Source of the DNA: Nocardia sp. NBC_00403
GTDB taxonomy: Bacteria; Actinomycetota; Actinomycetes; Mycobacteriales; Mycobacteriaceae
DNA length: 64,000 bases
Direction: 5' to 3'
Assembly: GCF_036046055.1 (NCBI RefSeq)
Contig: NZ_CP107939.1
Location: 806,001-870,000 of the forward strand
The translations under genes and the position numbers were made by a program. Below, one piece after another: positions 61,807 through 64,000 of this stretch. Every line of letters begins with the position of its first letter. Within the stretch, counting starts at the first letter, position 1. Under the pieces are notes generated by a model. The model worked only from the letters and a program-made list of their open reading frames with translations. It did no database searches and was not told the origin of the DNA.

Positions 61807-62163
61807 TCAGACTCCGGCGGGGACTTTGTCGAGGAAGCCCAGGACCTGGGTGATGCGGTTGTTGTCGATGACTGCGACGTCGAAGCCGACGACGACGGCG
61901 GGGCCGTCGGCGGGGCCGAGGTTCCAGGTGAAGCGGACCTGGTTGTGGTGGGCGTCGACGGGGCCTGCGAGGGTGAAGACCCAGTCGGGGAATTGGGCTT
62001 GCACGCCGGCGATGGCGGCGTCGAGTTCGTGGTGGCCGGACACGGTGACCAGGGGGTCGGTGTAGGTGGCGGTTTCGGTGAAGACGCGGGCTATCGCGGC
62101 GGTGCGGGCGGTGGGGTCGGTGGTGTTCCAGGCTTCGAGGTACTGGGTGACGATGGTGTTCAT
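61807..62163 (-). CDS. SnoaL/NTF2-like fold protein
   Basis: 118 residues. The cone-shaped NTF2-like fold is indicated by YLEAWNTTDPTARTAAIARV, YTDPLVTVSGHHELDAAI and FTWNLGPADGPAVVVGFDVA. Such proteins may isomerise or bind small molecules; no catalytic role can be assigned. Followed after 330 bases by a small membrane protein gene on the same strand. Confidence 0.88.
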   Translation of the reverse strand: MNTIVTQYLEAWNTTDPTARTAAIARVFTETATYTDPLVTVSGHHELDAAIAGVQAQFPDWVFTLAGPVDAHHNQVRFTWNLGPADGPAVVVGFDVAVIDNNRITQVLGFLDKVPAGV

Positions 62164-62298
62164 GATGGCCTCCGAAAGGGCTTGTGGTCTGCGGTTTCTC
62201 GGTGTCCGTGCTGGACGAGAACTACGTTATGACCTGGCCGTGGGGTGGCGAATCAGTCGTCTATAAGTACTTTCGGCAGCGGGGCTACCTACATCGGG

Positions 62299-62796
62299 TC
62301 ACAGCCTCCGCACCATCTCGAATTCCAGGCGCGGATCGCCTTCCGCGATCGGACCGTGCACGCCGGTTCGGACGAACCCGTGTCGCAGGTAGAGCCGTTC
62401 GGCCGCGGTGTTGCCGTCCGACACCTCTAGCCAGACCGCCCGATATCCCGCCTCGGCGGCCCACGCGATGACCGCGCGCACGAGCAGACCCGAAACCCCG
62501 GTGCCGCGCGCTTCAGGAGCAACCCACATCGAAATCAGATGGGCGCCATCGCGTTCCACGTCGTCGAGACCGCCGACCGTGCCGATGTCCACACCGTCCG
62601 CACTCGCGAGGAACTGCGCGCGCTGCGCCAGCGAGCTGCGCCAATCCTGTTCCGTCCGAGCCTGCGCCCACACCAGCGTCGACCCGAACGCCGACGGCGC
62701 GTCGGCCAATGCCCGCAACCGGATGTCTCGAAACCCCGCCCAATCTTCGGCCGTCAGACGCCGGATCCCCACTTCCCCCAATGCGATCCCCTCCAT
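62299..62796 (-). CDS. GNAT-family N-acetyltransferase
   Basis: 165 residues. The acetyl-CoA-binding motif is MWVAPEARGTGVSGLLVRAV, with the preceding DGAHLISM strand and the C-terminal NTAAERLYLRHGFVRTG. These define a complete GNAT of the RimI/PhnO-like type that acetylates an amine of unknown identity. ATG 62796 is the start; a GTG eight codons later would also give a full domain. Confidence 0.92.
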   Translation of the reverse strand: MEGIALGEVGIRRLTAEDWAGFRDIRLRALADAPSAFGSTLVWAQARTEQDWRSSLAQRAQFLASADGVDIGTVGGLDDVERDGAHLISMWVAPEARGTGVSGLLVRAVIAWAAEAGYRAVWLEVSDGNTAAERLYLRHGFVRTGVHGPIAEGDPRLEFEMVRRL

Positions 62797-62895
62797 CGAG
62801 TGGCATCAGGCCACAACAACCGTGCCGAGTGCCCTGTTGTACCACTCGAAAAGTAACCCATCGCCGCACCCGAAGGCACGGCGATTCAACGGGTT

Positions 62896-63192
62896 TCAGT
62901 GTTCGTCGTAATGACCGTCGTGGGCGGCGTGACGGTGACCGTCGTGCAGGTAGTCGACATGGTCGCCGTGCTGGACCGCGTCGTGGCCGCAGCCTTCGCC
63001 GTGCACGTGATCGTGGGCGGCGCACTCCGTGTGGCCTGCGGGCTCGCATTCGTCCCAGTGGCCCTCGTGCCGGCGGTGCAGGTGGCCGTCGTGGGCATAG
63101 TCCACGTGGTCACCGTGCGCGACCTCGGCGTGGCCACATCCCGGGCCGTGCACGTGCTCGTGTTCGGTGTGCTGCCGGTGTGCGGTGGTCAT
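62896..63192 (-). CDS. Histidine-rich duplicated metal-binding protein
   Basis: 98 residues, 26 of them His. Two 36-residue repeats at residues 13-48 and 62-97 share the pattern HVHGxGCGH, then HGDHVDYxHDGHxH and GHxDE. The many His plus Cys19, 49, 57 and 68 indicate a zinc, nickel or cobalt buffer or chaperone. There is no signal peptide or membrane helix. GGAAGGAAG precedes ATG 63192. I could not identify a clear Zur or Nur box upstream. Confidence 0.85.
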   Translation of the reverse strand: MTTAHRQHTEHEHVHGPGCGHAEVAHGDHVDYAHDGHLHRRHEGHWDECEPAGHTECAAHDHVHGEGCGHDAVQHGDHVDYLHDGHRHAAHDGHYDEH

Positions 63193-63302
63193 CAGACTTC
63201 CTTCCCGATAGCTGGACAGGTGGAGTCGATTGTGCCGAACACATTAGCAGGTGCGCATCTATACAGTTTGCTCAGGGTGTGCCACAGGTCACACCGACCG
63301 GA

Positions 63303-64000
63303 TCACAGCACCTGGGAGAGGAAACGCTGCAGGCGTGGGGTCTGAGGGTCGTCGAACAGCGACTGCGGGGTGCCGATCTCGACGACCTGACCGGCGTCCA
63401 TGAACACCACGCTATCGGAAACACTACGAGCGAAACCCATTTCGTGAGTCACCACGATCATCGACATACCGCCCGAGGCCAGGTCGGACATAACCGCGAG
63501 GATGCCCTTGACCAGCTCGGGGTCCAACGCCGAGGTCGCCTCGTCGAAGAACATGATCTCCGGCTTCATGGCGAGCGCGCGGGCGATAGCCACCCGCTGC
63601 TGCTGGCCACCGGAGAGGTTCGACGGACGTGAATCGGCCTTTTCGGCCAGCCCGACAACCTGCAGCTGTTCGATAGCCAGCGCCCGCGCCTCGTCCTTGG
63701 ACAGCCCGCGCAGCTTGCGCGGGCCGAGGGCGACATTGTCGGCGACCGTCTTGTGCGGGAAGAGGTTGAAGTGCTGGAACACCATGCCGATGCGCTGGCG
63801 CAGCCGGTCGGGGTCCTCGGTCAGCACCGACTTCCCGTCCAGCAGCACGTCGCCCTGATCCGGCTCGTGCAGCCGGTTGAGCACCCGCAACAAGGTCGAC
63901 TTGCCGGAGCCGGACGGGCCGATGACGGTGGTGGTCTTGCCCGCGTCGACATGCACGTTGATACCGCGCAGCACATGGTTGCGCCCGAGCGTCAGATGCA
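63303..64000 (-). CDS. Amino-acid ABC transporter ATPase (GlnQ-like), partial
   Basis: The visible 232 codons lack only the first few residues; the start lies beyond the window edge (the frame stays open to 64000). Walker A GPSGSGKS, LSGGQQQRVAIARALA signature, Walker B IMFFDEATSALDPE and the switch His in VVTHEMGFARSVSD are intact. The overall sequence is of the polar amino acid (glutamine/glutamate, HisP/GlnQ) importer type. Permease and binding-protein genes are expected upstream, outside the window. Confidence 0.93.
   Translation of the reverse strand, partial: HLTLGRNHVLRGINVHVDAGKTTTVIGPSGSGKSTLLRVLNRLHEPDQGDVLLDGKSVLTEDPDRLRQRIGMVFQHFNLFPHKTVADNVALGPRKLRGLSKDEARALAIEQLQVVGLAEKADSRPSNLSGGQQQRVAIARALAMKPEIMFFDEATSALDPELVKGILAVMSDLASGGMSMIVVTHEMGFARSVSDSVVFMDAGQVVEIGTPQSLFDDPQTPRLQRFLSQVL

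Noticed and set aside
1..64000. tRNA, rRNA, CRISPR arrays, insertion sequences, prophage genes
   Set aside because: I looked for clover-leaf sequences with CCA-like ends, regularly spaced repeats, transposase motifs with terminal repeats, and phage structural genes, and found none that I could support.

Overview
The window is high-GC DNA, densely packed with genes, from a mycolic-acid-containing actinomycete. An MmpL3-type trehalose-monomycolate exporter, an LpqH-family lipoprotein, a SigL-like sigma/anti-sigma pair, a glucosylglycerate hydrolase and an F420-linked quinone reductase together point to Mycobacteriales. The small XRE/Prim-Pol-like genes and the EXLDI protein make a Nocardia-like genome the best guess (inference; no 16S or tRNA gene is present to test it).

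Layout. 1-6.3 kb: NYN protein and mmpL3 (the Rv0207c-Rv0206c order of M. tuberculosis), an ABM monooxygenase and a DUF2339 membrane protein. 6.5-11.5 kb: small accessory genes, an XRE regulator, a divergent MerR/old-yellow-enzyme pair and a DUF1707 protein. 11.7-17.2 kb: an AI-2E-family permease, MacS-type histidine kinase and LuxR-type regulator in one operon, divergent from a membrane class III nucleotide cyclase. 17.2-25.2 kb: a serine hydrolase, a PBP-like lipoprotein that has lost its catalytic residues, aroQ, an F420 quinone reductase with twin operator-like palindromes, a GT87 mannosyltransferase and ppnP. 25.3-33.8 kb: HxlR/imine-reductase pair, ABC exporter with a co-transcribed XRE gene, an SRPBCC gene remnant, glycerate kinase, a secreted peptidase-like hydrolase, PlsC and the YqgE protein.

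33.8-42.7 kb is an accessory block placed between the YqgE gene and the SdpI-leuS pair, which are close neighbours in M. tuberculosis (Rv0038, Rv0039c, Rv0041). It holds a SigL-like sigma factor with a self-recognition-type promoter, its zinc anti-sigma factor, a DrrAB-like exporter, an EXLDI protein with operator-like repeats, and a translationally coupled biosynthetic operon (ThDP enzyme, SRPBCC protein, KAS III-like enzyme with His-to-Asn change, HisC-like aminotransferase, then a frameshifted cupin). This looks like an undescribed small-molecule cluster.

42.8-54.4 kb: SdpI-like protein with a Cys-rich tail, leuS, secreted deacetylase, SDR, glucosylglycerate hydrolase, GH25 lysozyme, PhoX-like phosphatase, a membrane protein and an LpqH-like lipoprotein. 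54.6-59.8 kb: a tightly coupled four-gene operon of two unknown proteins, a TPR protein and a CHAT-domain (caspase-like) protease; this is the strongest candidate for an undescribed system. 59.8-64 kb: a truncated RelE toxin, an epoxide-hydrolase-like gene, small genes, a duplicated His-rich metal-binding protein and the start-truncated ATPase gene of an amino-acid ABC importer.
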